Positions 24,832-32,743 of a DNA stretch of 64,000 nt are shown here, one piece after another. The stretch's first letter is position 1. Each line of letters starts with the position of its first letter. Made by a program: the position numbers and the translations under genes. The stretch comes from Mycolicibacter acidiphilus (GTDB taxonomy: Bacteria > Actinomycetota > Actinomycetes > Mycobacteriales > Mycobacteriaceae), in the NCBI RefSeq assembly GCF_018455725.1, contig NZ_JAHCLR010000027.1, positions 1 through 64,000 of the forward strand, read 5' to 3'. The notes under the pieces were generated by a model. The model was given only the letters and a program-made list of their open reading frames with translations. It was not told where the DNA came from and did not search any database.

Positions 24832-25860
24832 ATGCGGTGGGTGACCTATCGAGGTGACGACGGCGAACGCACCGGGGTGCTCGGCGGATCTGCGGACGGG
24901 GACGTGATCCATGCGCTGGCACCCGGCGTGACCCTGCTGGATCTGATCGGCCGCGGAGCAGCCGCGCTGCACGAGGCGGGGGAGCGGGCGCTGCGGTCGC
25001 CCGCGGCCGTCGTGCGGCCCGACGAGGTGCGCCTGCTGGCGCCGATCCCGCGCCCGCCGTCGATCCGGGACAGCCTCTGCTTCCTCGACCACATGCGCAA
25101 CTGCCTGAAGGCCACCGGCCGCGACCCCGAACTCGGCGATGCCTGGTACCGGATACCGGCGTTCTACTTCGCCTGCCCGACAACGGTGTTCGGCCCGTAC
25201 GACGACGTTCCGGCCGCGCCGGGCAGCGCCTGTCAGGATTTCGAACTGGAGATCGCGGCGGTGATCGGGACGGCTGGAAAGGATCTGTCGGTCGAAGAAG
25301 CCGAACAGGCGATCATCGGCTACACCATCTTCAACGACTGGTCGGCACGCGACCTGCAGTTGCAGGAGGCGCAGTTGGCGATCGGGCAGGGCAAGAGCAA
25401 GGACAGCGGGGTCACGCTCGGGCCGTACCTGGTGACCCCCGATGAACTCGAACCGTATCGCCGCGACGGCCGACTGAGCCTGCACGCCACCGCGATCGTC
25501 AACGACATGATCGTGGGCACCGGGTCGACCGGCCGGATGGACTGGAGCTTCGGCGAGATCATCAGCTACGTCTCCCGCGGCGTGACGCTGACCCCCGGCG
25601 ACGTGATCGGCTCCGGGACCGTGCCCACCTGCACGCTGGTGGAGCACCTGGATCCGGCTGCACCGCAGTCGTTTCCGGGCTGGCTCGTCGACGGTGACGT
25701 GGTGACCCTGCAGGTGCAGGGGCTCGGCGAGGTCCGCCAGACGGTGCGGGCCAGCGCGACACCGCTGCCACTGCCCGAGCGGCCGCGGCCCGGTGACCTA
25801 GTGGGCCGCGTTAACGGTGACGCTGACCGAAGTCGCCCCCGGATCCGACGCGATCAGTAG
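24832..25860 (+). CDS. Fumarylacetoacetate-hydrolase-family protein (N-terminal half of Rv0939)
   Basis: 342 aa, starting 6 bases after ligD. The FAH fold is clear from about residue 90: SLCFLDHMRN, DFELEIAAVIG (metal-binding acids), FNDWSARDLQ, GKSKDSGVTLGPYLVTPDE and GDVIGSGTVPTC. The family cleaves or isomerises acylpyruvates (for example 2-hydroxyhepta-2,4-diene-1,7-dioate isomerase). I recall Rv0939, also next to ligD, as a 644-aa fusion with a second cyclase/dehydrase domain; here the FAH half ends alone. The last about 20 residues (GRVNGDADRSRPRIRRDQ) are read antisense through the 3' end of the convergent GH5 gene, an overlap of 63 bases, so the tail is probably not native. Confidence 0.85.
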   Translation: MRWVTYRGDDGERTGVLGGSADGDVIHALAPGVTLLDLIGRGAAALHEAGERALRSPAAVVRPDEVRLLAPIPRPPSIRDSLCFLDHMRNCLKATGRDPELGDAWYRIPAFYFACPTTVFGPYDDVPAAPGSACQDFELEIAAVIGTAGKDLSVEEAEQAIIGYTIFNDWSARDLQLQEAQLAIGQGKSKDSGVTLGPYLVTPDELEPYRRDGRLSLHATAIVNDMIVGTGSTGRMDWSFGEIISYVSRGVTLTPGDVIGSGTVPTCTLVEHLDPAAPQSFPGWLVDGDVVTLQVQGLGEVRQTVRASATPLPLPERPRPGDLVGRVNGDADRSRPRIRRDQ

Positions 25861-27840
25861 CTGGCCGGCGTTGGGCGCCGAGACCACATGGCCACCGGTG
25901 ACGCTCACCTGATAGCCGTTGGGGTATTCGACGGACGGCACCGAGATCGTGGTCTGCGAGCCGGCGCCGAAGTCCCCGGAGCCGTCGGCGTGGGCGGTGG
26001 AGTAGCTGAACGTGAAGACGCCGTTCTCGAACGACCAGCCCGTCGGCGTGCCGGCCACCGTCTGCGGGTACGGCTCGGCGAGCGCGTCCAGCTTCGCGTC
26101 GTTGACGTTGTCGCCGACCGGCGGCTTGCTGGGGTCGAGCACCAGGGCCTGCCCGTTGGGCGAACTGCTGGTGATGTCGTGGCCGGTGTAGGCCCATTCG
26201 GTCCAGCCCATCATGTGCTGGTTGGCGGCCTGCATCCCGGCGGTGATCGTTCCGATGGTGTCGGTGGCGCCGAACTCGGTCATCATCGCCGGGATGTTGT
26301 GCGCCTGCGCGTAGTCCGCCGCATTGCCGGTGACGATGTCGGCGTTCAGACCGCAGCCGAAATCGCTGGTGGGGATCAGTGACGTGACGATGCAGTAGTT
26401 GTGGAACGAGTAGACGCTGTTCGGGTCGTCCACCGACCCGAGGTGGGTCTGCAGCGGCAGGCTGCCGACCAGTGGACTCGGCTCGAAGAACACCGGTTTG
26501 CTCGGGTCGACGGCGCGGATCGCGGCGTCCACCTGGTTGTAGAACGGCGTGAGTTGCTGCTCGCCGAAGTGGGCGCTGCCGAAGATGCTGGGCAGCGTCT
26601 GCGATCCGGCCCACGGTTCGTTCATGATCTCGTAGCCGGCGACGTTCGGGTTGTCCTTGAAGTAGTGGGCGACCGCCTCCCACATCTGGGCGTAGTGGTT
26701 CTCCAGGCCCACACCGTCGGAGGCTTTCGCGTTGCCCCAGAACGCATCCCAGGCGTGGTTCTCGGCGGGGTTGAGCAGGTAGTTGCCCGGGAAGCCCAGC
26801 GCCGGGTTGGGCAGGCCGCCGTCCTGCACTGCCCAGTCCGGCGCGCCCTCGCCCTGGAACATCTCGTTGTAGAGGTCCTGGTGCATGTCGAGGATCGCCA
26901 CGATGTGGTGCTTGGCGAGAACCTGCACGGTCTGCGCGATCGATGCCAGGTACTCGGTGTCGATCACCCCGGGCTGCGGTTCGACCCCGGCCCAGATCAC
27001 GCCGAGCCGCACCGCGTTGAAGCCGTTGGCTTCCAGGAACGCCGCGTCGTCGTCGCTGAACCCGTCGGCCGACGGCTCGTACGGTGGAATCTTGTAGACC
27101 TGATTGAGCCCGTGCAGCATCACGACCTTGCCGTCGGCGTCGGTGAGCCAGTTGTTGGTGACCTCGACCGGGGACGTCGTCTCCCCGGTGCCGCCGGGCA
27201 GGGTGCCGGCGTGGCCGACCGCCCCGTGGACGCCGAACGCGCCCGCGAGACCGCCGGCGCCGCCGAGGGCGGGCAGGCCGTCACCGCCGTCACCGGCGTC
27301 GCCCCCGTTGCCGCCGACGCCGAACACCGAGCCGCCGGCGCCGCCGTCACCACCGGCCGCACCCGCACCGCCGTCACCGCCGTTACCGCCGTTGCCGAAG
27401 AGTCCGGCCGCACCCCCTGCGCCGCCGGCCACCCCGGCAGTCGTGCTGTCCCAGCCGGCGCCGCCATCGCCGAACAGCCAGCCGCCAACACCGCCGTCGG
27501 GGTGGGCTTCGGTACCGGCGGTGCCGTTGCCGATGATCTGCTGGCCGGCCGGGGCGAGGAGGTTGATGATGCTGTCGACCTGTTTGCCCAGGTCACTGGT
27601 GATCCACTGCTGTTCGGCGTCGTGCAGCAGGGTGTAGATGTCACCGCCGTCGAAGCCCGCCGAACCGGAAAGCGCCGTGTCCCAGTGGTCCGGCGTCAGC
27701 AACGCCGCGAACACCTGATCCAGCACGTCGTCGAAGGTCTCGGCCTGCGCGGGTGCGGCCGGCAGCAGACCGGATATTCCGAGGGCCAGGACCGCGGCGG
27801 TGCCCGCGACCGTTGTACGACGTTGACCAGTCATCGGCAA
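25798..27840 (-). CDS. Secreted GH5 glycosidase (endoglycoceramidase/cellulase-like) with PGRS-like glycine-rich region
   Basis: 680 aa. Residues 1-33 are a Sec signal peptide (VLALGISGLLPAAPAQA). Residues 35-95 are a helical module. Residues about 105-215 are a PGRS-like stretch of GGAGG/NGGNGG repeats introduced by GNGTAGTEA and GGWLFGDGGAG, as in PE_PGRS proteins, but no PE domain is present. Residues 230-600 are a GH5 barrel: MLHGLNQVYKIPPYEP, acid/base E408 in MNEPW and nucleophile E522 in TEFG. The YKIPPYEP and YNEMFQGEGAPDWAV blocks match endoglycoceramidase-like GH5 members better than classical endoglucanases. A C-terminal beta domain follows. It probably acts on glycans or glycolipids outside the cell. 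The 3' end overlaps the convergent FAH gene. Confidence 0.85.
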   Translation of the reverse strand: MPMTGQRRTTVAGTAAVLALGISGLLPAAPAQAETFDDVLDQVFAALLTPDHWDTALSGSAGFDGGDIYTLLHDAEQQWITSDLGKQVDSIINLLAPAGQQIIGNGTAGTEAHPDGGVGGWLFGDGGAGWDSTTAGVAGGAGGAAGLFGNGGNGGDGGAGAAGGDGGAGGSVFGVGGNGGDAGDGGDGLPALGGAGGLAGAFGVHGAVGHAGTLPGGTGETTSPVEVTNNWLTDADGKVVMLHGLNQVYKIPPYEPSADGFSDDDAAFLEANGFNAVRLGVIWAGVEPQPGVIDTEYLASIAQTVQVLAKHHIVAILDMHQDLYNEMFQGEGAPDWAVQDGGLPNPALGFPGNYLLNPAENHAWDAFWGNAKASDGVGLENHYAQMWEAVAHYFKDNPNVAGYEIMNEPWAGSQTLPSIFGSAHFGEQQLTPFYNQVDAAIRAVDPSKPVFFEPSPLVGSLPLQTHLGSVDDPNSVYSFHNYCIVTSLIPTSDFGCGLNADIVTGNAADYAQAHNIPAMMTEFGATDTIGTITAGMQAANQHMMGWTEWAYTGHDITSSSPNGQALVLDPSKPPVGDNVNDAKLDALAEPYPQTVAGTPTGWSFENGVFTFSYSTAHADGSGDFGAGSQTTISVPSVEYPNGYQVSVTGGHVVSAPNAGQLLIASDPGATSVSVTVNAAH

Positions 27841-27895
27841 CAGACCCCCCGCAGCGAACTCGCTTTATGAGCCGGATCTGAAAACCTTAACGATC

Positions 27896-27916
27896 TACCT
27901 CAGAGATATCGAGGTA
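27896..27916. promoter_or_regulatory. Inverted repeat upstream of the GH5 gene
   Basis: TACCTC (27896-27901) and GAGGTA (27911-27916) form a perfect 6-base inverted repeat with a 9-base AT-rich spacer, 56 bases before the GH5 start in the 89-base gap. Plausible operator; no partner regulator is nearby. Confidence 0.3.
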
Positions 27917-27929
27917 TTCGCTGAAAAAA

Positions 27930-28076
27930 TCAACACTGGGTGGCAGCGCGGATCCACCGCCGCCGGGCGTCGCTCTGCCTGGCGTCGGATGCCGCGATCC
28001 GCAACAGTTGGATGGCCCGCTCGTAGTCGCTGAGGCTCATCCGCCGCTCGGCGGGTGCGTGTGTTTGGGTTGTCAT
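27930..28076 (-). CDS. 48-aa protein of unknown function
   Basis: Starts at ATG 28076, preceded by a near-perfect Shine-Dalgarno (AGGAGGT) at ideal spacing, so it is very probably translated. The sequence is a short polar N-terminus, then a predicted amphipathic helix (LSDYERAIQLLRIAASDARQ) and a basic end with RRRWIRAATQC. No family is recognised. A DNA/RNA-binding or regulatory micro-protein is possible. It lies between the GH5 gene and the Rv0940c-like gene, all on the minus strand. Confidence 0.6.
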   Translation of the reverse strand: MTTQTHAPAERRMSLSDYERAIQLLRIAASDARQSDARRRWIRAATQC

Positions 28077-28239
28077 TGCTACCTCCTGCAGATCAATGCC
28101 GGATGCAGTTCCCAATTCGCCCACTTCGGGCGATCAGCGTACATACCCATTGAACGCCGATCGGGGGCGAAGTTCTCCCAACGGCGGCGGTGAAACCGGG
28201 CACGTATGCGCTTAAAATATGTGCTGCGTCACATCGTCG

Positions 28240-29118
28240 TCAGCTGCCGACTTTGGCGATCACATGCTCGGCGAAGCGCTCCAGGTTGCGGATCTTGGCG
28301 TCCAGCGGTTCGGTGTCAGGCCCGGTGATGTAGGGCACCCGGAAACCCACGATGACGTCGGTGACGCCCTTGTCCTCCAGACGTTTGACGCCGTCGACGG
28401 TGAAGCCGTCGATCGAGATCACGTGGATCTCGAACGGACCGGTCCGGCCCTCCTCAGCGCGGATCTGCTCCAGCCGGGTGAGGAGCCGGTCCAGGGCGCC
28501 GGGTTCCCCGCCGTCGCCGCCGTGCATCCAGCCGTCGTTGCGGACTGCGCGGCGCAGCGCCGCCTCGGCGTGCCCGCCGATCAGGATCGGGATCGGCCGG
28601 CTCGGTGCCGGGGTCATCTTGGCCTTCGGCACGTCGTAGAACTCGCCGTGGAACTCGAAGTAGTCGCCGGTGGTCAGCCCCCGGATGATCTCGATGCACT
28701 CGTCCATCCGCTTGCCGCGTCGCGCGAACGGCACCCCCAGCAGGTCGTAATCCTCCGGCCACGGGCTGGTGCCCACCCCCAGGCTCAACCGGTCGCCGAT
28801 CAGCGCGGCCAGTGAGCCGGCCTGCTTGGCCACCAGCGTCGGCGGCCGGATCGGTAGCTTCAGCACGAATGGGACGAATCGCAGCGTAGAGGTCACCGCG
28901 CCCAGTGCGCCGATCAGCACGAACGTCTCGATGAACGCCTTGCCGTCCAGGAATTCCCGGCTGCCGTCGGGGGTGTAGGGGTATTTCGCGTCGGACTCGT
29001 ACGGGTAGGCGATGCTGTCCGGGATCGCCATGCTGTGATACCCCGCGGCCTCGGCGGCCTTCGCCAGCGGAATGTAGTAGCTCGGGTCCGTCATCGCCTC
29101 GGCGTAGGTGAATCGCAC
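28240..29118 (-). CDS. LLM-class F420-dependent oxidoreductase (Rv0940c-like)
   Basis: 292 aa from GTG 29118, preceded by GAGGAG at good spacing. A longer in-frame start at 29202 has no ribosome-binding site. Luciferase-like monooxygenase barrel: SMAIPDSIAYPY near residue 30, LSLGVGTSPWPEDYDLLGVPF, the RGKRMDECIEIIRGL helix and IPILIGGHAEAALRRAVR. In mycobacteria this class mostly uses coenzyme F420 rather than FMN. The substrate is unknown. It keeps the Rv0940c position downstream of the ligD/FAH pair. Confidence 0.85.
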   Translation of the reverse strand: MRFTYAEAMTDPSYYIPLAKAAEAAGYHSMAIPDSIAYPYESDAKYPYTPDGSREFLDGKAFIETFVLIGALGAVTSTLRFVPFVLKLPIRPPTLVAKQAGSLAALIGDRLSLGVGTSPWPEDYDLLGVPFARRGKRMDECIEIIRGLTTGDYFEFHGEFYDVPKAKMTPAPSRPIPILIGGHAEAALRRAVRNDGWMHGGDGGEPGALDRLLTRLEQIRAEEGRTGPFEIHVISIDGFTVDGVKRLEDKGVTDVIVGFRVPYITGPDTEPLDAKIRNLERFAEHVIAKVGS

Positions 29119-29299
29119 GGGATCTCCTCGGTCGGTGCAGGGAGCAGGGGGCCGGCTTCTGCATAGCAGAGTTCGGCGATGGCCGATCGTGTTTCCGCGC
29201 AACGCGTTTCGGTGACGACGTCGACCCTGTGAGCGGACTCCCAGCTACGGTGGCTAGCCTGACCGGCGGTTCCGCGAGACGGGAAGGCGGTGGGCAATA

Positions 29300-29701
29300 G
29301 TGCGACTGGGGTACATCGGTGCGCTCATCGGCTGCGTCGCGGCGACGGTCGTGCCGTCGGCGCCGGCGTTCGCCGACCCGCCGGACCCGCATCAACCGGA
29401 GATGACCCGAAACTTCTGCCCGGGCGGGCAGTGGGGTTTCGGCCGACTTCGGATCTGCGACGGGGAGAAGTACGCCGACGGTTCCTACTGGCACCAGTGG
29501 ATGAGCGACGGCGGCTGGGGCGGTCCGACATTCCACTACGACTGTGTCGGCGACAGCGGCAACAACGTCATGCCGGCGCCACCGCCGCCCGGCGGGTGTG
29601 ACGGCGCGATCCCGCCCGAACCGCCGCCGGACGCACCCCCGCCGGCCGGTGAACCGGCGCCCCCGGGAACTCCTGCGCCACCGCCCCCGCCCCCCGGCTA
29701 A
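29300..29701 (+). CDS. Small secreted proline-rich protein
   Basis: 133 aa from GTG. A signal peptide is seen in residues 1-25 (IGALIGCVAATVVPSAPAFA). The mature part has cysteines in NFCPGGQWGFGRLRICDG and HYDCVGDSGNN...GGCDG, probably two disulfides, followed by a Pro-rich tail (PPEPPPDAPPPAGEP). Small Cys-containing Pro-rich proteins like this are common in mycobacterial secretomes; the function is unknown. It overlaps the convergent DUF4873 gene by 4 bases. Confidence 0.7.
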   Translation: MRLGYIGALIGCVAATVVPSAPAFADPPDPHQPEMTRNFCPGGQWGFGRLRICDGEKYADGSYWHQWMSDGGWGGPTFHYDCVGDSGNNVMPAPPPPGGCDGAIPPEPPPDAPPPAGEPAPPGTPAPPPPPPG

Positions 29702-30408
29702 ACCCGGGGCGGCATCACGATCTCGACGTTCTCCAGCGGATACGGCGGATACCCGGCGGCGCCGATCACGGTCAGCGTGCCCCAGGGGGTGCGCTCGGCG
29801 ATCCGCCCGGTCGCGGTGTGCTCACCGATCCGGATGTCGACCTGCGAGCCGGTGACGTTCGCGCCCGGCAGGTCGGTGAAAAACATGCCCTGCCAATGGT
29901 ATTGACCGTCGATCGGGTCGAAGTGCCCGGTCAGCCGCACCCGGGTGTCATAGTCCTGGCCACGGTGGGTGAGCACCGCCGGCCCGTCGAACGTCTCGTC
30001 GTCCACGCCGATCGACCCGGTCAGGTAGAACCGGGTCAGCCCGCGGGTGGGCAGCAGCGGCCGCACCCGCACCCGCGCACGGGCCTCGATGCGACTGGCC
30101 CCGCTGCGCCGCAACCCGTCGAGCAGCCGGGCCACGTAGCGCGCCTGGCGGCCGGTGTGCGGCCCGGGGATCCGGAACCGGTTCGGGGTGCCGTGCGCGG
30201 CGACCAGATCGTCGTCGGAGGCGGTCGCGTCCACCAGCACCCGGGCGGTCAGGTGGTCGCCGTCGGGCGTCGTCACCGTCCAGGTGTCGGTGGCGCTGTC
30301 GAACGCCGTCGTCGCGCCGGCGTCGACGACCGCCGCATAGTGCAGCCCGTGCGCGCGGGCCGGATCACCCAGTAGCAGCACGTCCAGGACGTCGGGGGCA
30401 CCGGTCAC
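29698..30408 (-). CDS. DUF4873-domain protein
   Basis: 236 aa from GTG 30408, chosen because it overlaps the upstream stop as GTGA; GTG 30429 is possible. The C-terminal half (IPGPHTGRQARYV, then DYDTRVRLTGHFDPIDGQYHWQG) is DUF4873, a domain usually found fused behind FAD-dependent monooxygenases. The N-terminal part (FDSATDTWTVTTPDGDHLTA) looks like a leftover of such a monooxygenase, without an FAD-binding GxGxxG. It is coupled to the AurF-like oxygenase, so it may be its accessory or substrate-delivery partner. Confidence 0.65.
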   Translation of the reverse strand: MTGAPDVLDVLLLGDPARAHGLHYAAVVDAGATTAFDSATDTWTVTTPDGDHLTARVLVDATASDDDLVAAHGTPNRFRIPGPHTGRQARYVARLLDGLRRSGASRIEARARVRVRPLLPTRGLTRFYLTGSIGVDDETFDGPAVLTHRGQDYDTRVRLTGHFDPIDGQYHWQGMFFTDLPGANVTGSQVDIRIGEHTATGRIAERTPWGTLTVIGAAGYPPYPLENVEIVMPPRV

Positions 30409-31307
30409 AGGAAGCCGGCCCGCCGCCACATCCGGCGGGCCAGCCGGCCCATCAGACCGACCTCTTCGAAGAACGCGGCCAGCGGGGCGAACGACGAGCG
30501 AGCGGCGGCCCGGAAGTTCGGGTTGGCGCGGGCGATCCGGCGCGCCTCGCGGCCGTCGAGACCGACCCGGTTGTAGACGATCGGCAGGGTGAACAGGTGG
30601 CGGTAGAACGGCCCGCCGACACCCTGCAGGTTGGCCAGCAGCGCCCGGCGGTAGCGGGGCATCGTCGGCACCCGCCGGCGCAGCCCATCCCGGGCGTACT
30701 GGATGTGGCGGGCTTCCTCGGTGACGTGGATGCGCATCACCCGGCGGACGATCGGCTGCAGCTCCGGGTCATCGAGGATCTGGCGCTGCAGCGAGTCGAA
30801 GATCTCCTCGCCGACCAGTGCCGCGCCCCACAGGATGGCGCCGCGGAACGCGAACGGCAGCGAGTTGATGACGATGCGCTGGTAGAGCTTCGGGCGGACC
30901 GGGACGCCGCCGATGCGGTCGATGGTCTTGCCGAACATCAGCATGTGCCGGGTCTCGTCGCCGAGTTCGGTCAGCGAGTAGTGGGTGGTGCGCGCCGTCG
31001 GGTTCTTGTGCATCATGTCGCGCAGCAGCGCCTGGTTGAGGATGTTCTCGAACCAGATGCCGGCGCTCAGGACGTTGACCAGTTCCTGCCGGGACATCTC
31101 GATCTGCTGCTCGCGGGTCATCGCCTCCCACAGCGGCGTGCCGTACAGCGTGCACATCCTTGGCGGCAGGAAGAAGCGGTCTGGATCGATCGGGGCGTCC
31201 CAGTCGATGTCGACGACGGGTGCGTAGGACTTCTTCACCGAGCCCTTCAGCAGCCGTTCGGCGAACTCGTCACGGGTCGGCTCACTGGGGCGCACCGCAG
31301 TCGTCAT
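30405..31307 (-). CDS. AurF-family diiron oxygenase
   Basis: 300 aa. AurF-like N-oxygenase family (PF11583): MSRQELVNVLSAGIWFENIL, LTELGDETRHMLMFGKTI (ExxH), the second set in GEEIFDSLQR and VTEEARHIQYAR (ExxRH). The E/H pattern supports a ferritin-like diiron centre. AurF itself oxidises an arylamine to a nitro group; mycobacterial homologues are uncharacterised. The stop overlaps the DUF4873 gene start. Upstream lies a 135-base divergent region with small palindromes (GACATGTC at 31358-31365, CGGTACCG near 31374). Confidence 0.75.
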   Translation of the reverse strand: MTTAVRPSEPTRDEFAERLLKGSVKKSYAPVVDIDWDAPIDPDRFFLPPRMCTLYGTPLWEAMTREQQIEMSRQELVNVLSAGIWFENILNQALLRDMMHKNPTARTTHYSLTELGDETRHMLMFGKTIDRIGGVPVRPKLYQRIVINSLPFAFRGAILWGAALVGEEIFDSLQRQILDDPELQPIVRRVMRIHVTEEARHIQYARDGLRRRVPTMPRYRRALLANLQGVGGPFYRHLFTLPIVYNRVGLDGREARRIARANPNFRAAARSSFAPLAAFFEEVGLMGRLARRMWRRAGFL

Positions 31308-31442
31308 CGCAGGATCCCTTCTGGGCGTGGTTTAGGAAAAAATTAGGAGCGAGGATCGGACATGTCAATACCAACGGTACCGGGTACTTGCGGTCCGCGT
31401 TGTGATCGTGATCACCTCGATACCGTGGCAGAATTCGACAGC

Positions 31443-31841
31443 ATGACGAGCTTTCTGCTGCGCGCCGGACTGACCGGGTTCGCCCTGTGGGTGGTGACGC
31501 TGATCGTGCCCGGGCTGCAGTTCGTCGGTGGTGACACACCGGTGCAGCGGGTGGGCGTCATCTTCGTCGTCGCGGTGATCTTCGGGCTGGTCAACGCGTT
31601 CATCAAACCGATCGTGAAGATCTTGTCGATCCCGCTGTACATCCTCACGCTGGGGCTCTTCCACATCGTGGTGAACGCACTGATGCTGTGGATCACCGCC
31701 TGGATCACCGACCACACCACGCACTGGGGCCTGCACATCGACGACTTCTGGTGGGACGCGATCTGGGCGGCGATCGTGCTGTCGCTGGTCAGCTGGGTGC
31801 TGTCGCTGGTGGCCCGCGACGCCCGGCGGATCACCGGCTGA
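31443..31841 (+). CDS. Phage-holin-superfamily-IV-like membrane protein (PF04020)
   Basis: 132 aa from ATG 31443; an in-frame ATG at 31362 would add a polar 27-residue tail and is less likely. Four hydrophobic segments, with the signature LRAGLTGFALWVVTLIVPG, VNAFIKPIVKILSIPLYILT and LGLFHIVVNALMLW of the PF04020 family. These are common chromosomal proteins with no proven holin activity. It sits 12 bases upstream of the DNA glycosylase gene, so the two may be co-transcribed. Confidence 0.75.
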   Translation: MTSFLLRAGLTGFALWVVTLIVPGLQFVGGDTPVQRVGVIFVVAVIFGLVNAFIKPIVKILSIPLYILTLGLFHIVVNALMLWITAWITDHTTHWGLHIDDFWWDAIWAAIVLSLVSWVLSLVARDARRITG

Positions 31842-31853
31842 GCTGAAGCTCCC

Positions 31854-32711
31854 GTGCCGGAACTGCCCGAGGTCGAAGCACTCGCCGACCACCTGCGCCG
31901 GCACGCGCTGGGGCTGACGATCGAGCGGGTGGACGTCACGGCGCTGTCGGTGCTCAAGACGTTCGATCCGCCCGTCGACGCGCTGCGCGGCCGGGAGGTG
32001 ACCGGGGCGCTGCGGTGGGGTAAGTACCTGGGCGTGGCCGCCGGGGAGCTGTACCTGGTCATGCACCTGGCCCGGGCCGGGTGGCTGCGCTGGTCCGATG
32101 AGTTGCCGGCAGCGCCGCCACGGCCGGGCCGCGGGCCGATCGCGCTGCGGGTACACCTCGGTTCGCCGGGACCCGGCTTCGACCTCACCGAGGCCGGCAC
32201 CCAGAAACGGCTGGCGGTCTGGGTGGTGGGCTCCCCGCAGGACGTTCCCGGCATCGCGGCGCTGGGGCCGGACGCGCTGACGGTGAGCGGGTCGGAGCTG
32301 GCCGCGCTGCTGGCCGGCAACACCGGCCGGATCAAGACCGTCCTCACCGACCAGAAGGTGCTGGCCGGGATCGGCAACGCCTACAGCGACGAGATCCTGC
32401 ACACCGCGCGGATCTCCCCGTTCGCCACCGCGGCGAAGCTGACCGGTGCGCAGCTGACGGCGCTGCACGAGGCGATGACGTCAGTGCTGGTTGCGGCGGT
32501 GGCCCGGTCGGTGGGGCAGGGCGCGGCGACGCTGAAGGGCGAGAAGCGGTCCGGGCTGCGGGTGCACGCCCGCACCGGGCTGCCCTGCCCGGTCTGCGGC
32601 GACACCGTGCGCGAGGTGTCGTTCGCCGAGAAGTCGTTCCAGTACTGCCCGACCTGTCAGACCGGGGGCAAGGTTCTCGCCGACCGGCGGATGTCCCGAT
32701 TGCTGCGCTGA
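31854..32711 (+). CDS. Fpg/Nei-family DNA glycosylase
   Basis: 285 aa from GTG. After removal of the initiator it begins PELPEVEALADHLRRH, so the catalytic N-terminal proline (Schiff-base nucleophile) and the following glutamate are present. The H2TH region contains GIGNAYSDEILHTARISP, and a C-terminal zinc finger is formed by CPVC and CPTC. The enzyme excises oxidised bases and cuts the AP site. The M. tuberculosis counterpart at this position, Rv0944, is shorter as I recall; this copy looks complete. I cannot tell Fpg from Nei specificity with confidence. Confidence 0.85.
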   Translation: MPELPEVEALADHLRRHALGLTIERVDVTALSVLKTFDPPVDALRGREVTGALRWGKYLGVAAGELYLVMHLARAGWLRWSDELPAAPPRPGRGPIALRVHLGSPGPGFDLTEAGTQKRLAVWVVGSPQDVPGIAALGPDALTVSGSELAALLAGNTGRIKTVLTDQKVLAGIGNAYSDEILHTARISPFATAAKLTGAQLTALHEAMTSVLVAAVARSVGQGAATLKGEKRSGLRVHARTGLPCPVCGDTVREVSFAEKSFQYCPTCQTGGKVLADRRMSRLLR

Positions 32712-32743
32712 GCCGCATGAGCCCCCTGGTTATGCTGCCTGGC

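Noticed and set aside
27160-27520. Possible PE_PGRS gene
   Set aside because: Glycine repeats are present but there is no PE domain; the frame is one continuous Sec-exported GH5 protein.
27100-27640. Pro-rich plus-strand frame opposite the glycine-rich repeats of the GH5 gene
   Set aside because: Gly codons read antisense give Pro; only the minus frame has a signal peptide and catalytic domain.
28077-28239. Possible extra small gene in the gap before the Rv0940c-like gene
   Set aside because: Nothing beyond AT-rich promoter-like sequence (TTAAAATATG around 28214) is supported; no frame with a ribosome-binding site.
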